From positions 1 to 7,896 of the forward strand of contig DXEQ01000252.1 of the NCBI GenBank assembly GCA_019114885.1: a stretch of 7,896 nt of DNA, in the 5' to 3' direction. The DNA is from Candidatus Anaerobutyricum stercoripullorum (lineage in GTDB: Bacteria; Bacillota; Clostridia; Lachnospirales; Lachnospiraceae). The position numbers were made by a program, and so were the translations under genes. The first letter of the stretch is position 1, and each line of letters opens with the position of its first letter. Positions 6,148 to 7,896 of this stretch are shown in pieces. A model generated the notes under the pieces. The model worked only from the letters and a program-made list of their open reading frames with translations, did not search any database and had not been told where the DNA came from.

Positions 6148-6160
6148 TTTCCCGCGCAAA
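6148..6160. promoter_or_regulatory. Second, imperfect copy of the 13-base palindrome
   Basis: TTTCCCGCGCAAA differs from the copy at 6076-6088 in two positions, both in one half-site. The two copies are 72 bases apart. This copy partly overlaps the T-rich tail of the azlD terminator, so its similarity may be coincidental. Confidence 0.25.
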
Positions 6161-6197
6161 ACAAAACGCCAGTGGAAATACGCTCTCCACTGACGTT
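6155..6197 (-). terminator. Rho-independent terminator after azlD
   Basis: In the transcribed direction AACGTCAGTGGA (6197-6186) pairs with TCCACTGGCGTT (6176-6165) over 12 positions, one of them a G-U pair, around a nine-base loop. A T-rich tract, TTTTGTTTT, follows. The stem starts a few bases after the azlD stop codon. It should end the purD-azlC-azlD transcript and insulate it from the PTS genes. Confidence 0.88.
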
Positions 6198-6202
6198 CCT
6201 TA

Positions 6203-6520
6203 TCACATCATCTGCATCAGCACTTCAACAAAAAGTACCGCGGCGCAGGCTCCCGCCGCCACCACAATGAGGCTCTGGCGCTTAAATGCCAGAAGCACCG
6301 CCGCGATAAATCCGGCCACCGCAGACACATACGTTCCCGTGGCATACAGGATCGCCGGAAATGTCATGGCTGCCAGCACCGTATAAGGTATGTAATATAG
6401 AAAAGAATTGAGCAGACGATTCTTTATTTTTTTCTTTACCAGCACCAGCGGGATCACCCGAATCAGATAGGTGACGCCCGCCATGACGATGAGGTAAGGA
6501 AGAAACTCCATAAAATCCAT
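6203..6520 (-). CDS. azlD: AzlD-family branched-chain amino acid transport subunit
   Basis: This small membrane protein of 105 residues is the partner of AzlC; together they are known in Bacillus for azaleucine resistance and as an exporter of branched-chain amino acids. The sequence is mostly hydrophobic, with about four likely membrane helices. It carries the AzlD-type signature early on: VTYLIRVIPLVL (about 16-27), then a basic cluster KKKIKNR and LLNSFLYYIPYTVLAAMTFP (about 36-55). Length is usual for the family. The ATG follows the azlC stop codon without a gap, and GGAGGAG within the end of azlC provides the ribosome site. A terminator follows. Substrates could be broader than branched-chain amino acids. 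Confidence 0.9.
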   Translation of the reverse strand: MDFMEFLPYLIVMAGVTYLIRVIPLVLVKKKIKNRLLNSFLYYIPYTVLAAMTFPAILYATGTYVSAVAGFIAAVLLAFKRQSLIVVAAGACAAVLFVEVLMQMM

Positions 6521-7219
6521 CTATATCTCCTCCTCCACCGGAAACAGTACCGCCCCGGCAAAAGAAGCAATCACCGCGCAGAGAATGATTCCAAAACCGC
6601 TGGATATCCCCGCGAACACCGGCACATACTTAAGGAGTATGCTGATGGCGACAGAAAGCAGCACCGCCAGACACACCCGCTTATCTTCCACAGACTTCGG
6701 GACGACCACGGCGATAAACATGCCGTAGAGGGCGACTCCCAGCGCGTTGGTAAGGATGGCCGGCAGGATATTGCCCAGGTACGCGCCCAGAAATGTACCG
6801 GCCGTCCACCCGAGGACCGGCAGAGACATAAGTCCTCCAAAATAAGCCCTTCGCACCGGCCCCTCGCTCTGAATGGCCGCCGCAAAGATCTCATCCGTGA
6901 TGCCGAATCCCAGAATCCACCGCCAGACGCCCTTCACATCCCGGTCCACCTTCTGCGAGAGAGCGATGGACATGAGCATGTACCGGGCATTGATGACCAG
7001 CTGGGTCACCGCCATCTCGATCAGGCTGCCCGCCTGCGCGATGACGGTAAGCCCCGCAAACTGTCCGGCGGAAGTCAGATTGGTCAGAGAGATCAGCGTG
7101 GATTCCAGCACGGTACATCCGCTGTCCACCGCCAGAATACCGAAAGCGAAGGAGACGGCAAAATAGCCCAGACAAATGGGGATTCCGTCACGGAGTCCCC
7201 TTTTTAAATCGCTGCTCAT
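6521..7219 (-). CDS. azlC: AzlC-family branched-chain amino acid exporter, large subunit
   Basis: This 232-residue membrane protein is the larger half of the AzlCD exporter. Family motifs are visible in order: the N-terminal GLRDGIPICLGYFAVSFAFG (8-27), SAGQFAG (50-56), NARYMLMS (77-84), and GFGITDEIFA (104-113). Several further hydrophobic helices fill the C-terminal half, and the chain ends in a short acidic tail. Length is normal for the family. Its ATG overlaps the purD stop codon as ATGA (7216-7219), and no clear separate ribosome site is visible beyond GGAAAGG in the end of purD, so translation is probably coupled to purD. It is followed directly by azlD. Export of branched-chain amino acids is the family function; the actual substrate is not proven. 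Confidence 0.93.
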   Translation of the reverse strand: MSSDLKRGLRDGIPICLGYFAVSFAFGILAVDSGCTVLESTLISLTNLTSAGQFAGLTVIAQAGSLIEMAVTQLVINARYMLMSIALSQKVDRDVKGVWRWILGFGITDEIFAAAIQSEGPVRRAYFGGLMSLPVLGWTAGTFLGAYLGNILPAILTNALGVALYGMFIAVVVPKSVEDKRVCLAVLLSVAISILLKYVPVFAGISSGFGIILCAVIASFAGAVLFPVEEEI

Positions 7220-7896
7220 GCCTCGTCGATGGCCTTTCCGATATCATGGCGCATATATTTGTTGGCAAAGTTCACCCACTCTGTGGCCGCATAGGCGTTC
7301 TTTCTCGCTTCTTTTAAATCCGCGCCCTTGGCGGTGATTCCAAGCACACGGCCGCCGTTGGTGACAATCCCTTTCTCCGTCATTTTTGAACCGGCGTGGA
7401 AACAGTAATAGCCGTCTTTGTCTTTAAAGTTCTCCAGACCTTCGATCAGGAAGCCCTTTTCGTAGGATACCGGATAACCGTCAGAAGCCAGGACCACGCA
7501 GACCGCCGCATTGTCTTCAAACTGCAGGTCGATCTCGTCAAGCCGTCCGTCAATACAGGCTTCCATCACCTCAATGATATCGTTCTTCATACGAGGCAGC
7601 ACCACCTGTGCCTCCGGATCGCCGAAACGGGCGTTATATTCAAGAACCTTCGGACCGTCCTCTGTCAGCATCAGACCGGTAAAGAGCACGCCCACAAACG
7701 GACGGCCTTCCGCTGCCATGGCGTCCATGGTCGGCTGATAGATATGTTTCTCACAGAAGTCCTCGATCTCTTTCGTGTAGAACGGGCTTGGAGAAAATGT
7801 GCCCATTCCGCCGGTGTTAAGACCGGTATCTCCGTCTCCGGCACGCTTGTGATCCTGAGCGCTGGTCATACATTTGACCGTCTTTCCGTCACAAAA
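7216..7896 (-). CDS. purD: Phosphoribosylamine-glycine ligase (GAR synthetase), C-terminal part, 5' end outside window
   Basis: PurD joins glycine to 5-phosphoribosylamine with ATP, the second step of purine synthesis in the cytoplasm. The 226 residues visible are roughly the C-terminal half of a protein usually about 420 residues long. The family motif AQDHKRAGDGDTGLNTGGMG occupies residues 13-32 of the fragment, and the ATP-grasp metal-binding stretch VLEYNARFGDPEAQVVLPRM follows (about 84-103), with E86 and N88 as likely metal ligands. The C-terminal domain then runs to a TGA that overlaps the azlC start. The reading frame stays open to the window edge, so the Met at 7869 is internal and not the true start. 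No frameshift is visible. Confidence 0.95.
   Translation of the reverse strand, partial: FCDGKTVKCMTSAQDHKRAGDGDTGLNTGGMGTFSPSPFYTKEIEDFCEKHIYQPTMDAMAAEGRPFVGVLFTGLMLTEDGPKVLEYNARFGDPEAQVVLPRMKNDIIEVMEACIDGRLDEIDLQFEDNAAVCVVLASDGYPVSYEKGFLIEGLENFKDKDGYYCFHAGSKMTEKGIVTNGGRVLGITAKGADLKEARKNAYAATEWVNFANKYMRHDIGKAIDEA

Noticed and set aside
6155..6172. Sigma-54 promoter, suggested by TGGCG followed by TTTTGCG in the gap before the PTS genes
   Set aside because: The GG-to-GC spacing is 11 bases where 10 is needed, the match overlaps the azlD terminator, and the regulator has no sigma-54-interacting AAA+ domain.

Overview
The window looks like chromosomal DNA from a Gram-positive anaerobe of the class Clostridia, most likely Lachnospiraceae-like. 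This is an inference from purine-rich Shine-Dalgarno sites, the mannose-family PTS protein types, an AzlCD pair behind purD and moderate GC content; no rRNA or other phylogenetic marker is present. Every supported gene lies on the minus strand, so transcription runs from high to low coordinates. No tRNA, rRNA, CRISPR array, insertion sequence, integrase or phage gene was seen.

Right end (7896 down to about 6155): the 3' portion of purD (purine synthesis) overlaps azlC by four bases, and azlC abuts azlD. These two encode a predicted branched-chain amino acid exporter. A strong rho-independent terminator directly follows azlD and closes this unit.

Middle and left (about 6150 to 1): after a 210-base gap with operator-like palindromes and a possible promoter comes a run of six sugar phosphotransferase (PTS) genes. 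In transcription order they are a stand-alone fructose-type EIIA, a fructose-type EIIBC permease, a 640-residue PRD-containing regulator carrying its own EIIB-like and EIIA-like domains, a mannose-type EIIAB fusion, a mannose-type EIIC, and the first codons of what should be EIID. Two permeases from different PTS superfamilies thus flank one phosphorylation-responsive regulator. The likely logic, inferred from family knowledge, is that EIIA and EIIB proteins of one or both permeases set the phosphorylation state of the regulator, which then activates the promoter ahead of EIIA and possibly its own. No sugar-metabolising enzyme lies in the window, so the substrate cannot be assigned beyond a hexose or related sugar of the mannose/fructose type.

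Points of interest: the first PRD of the regulator lacks both expected histidines while the second keeps both. A 30-base tandem repeat spans the end of the EIIA gene and opens an in-frame 10-codon repeat ahead of EIIBC. Two near-identical 13-base palindromes sit upstream of the PTS cluster. The exporter pair is translationally coupled to purD. Nothing here amounts to a clearly new system; the gene families are all known and the novelty lies in arrangement and regulation.
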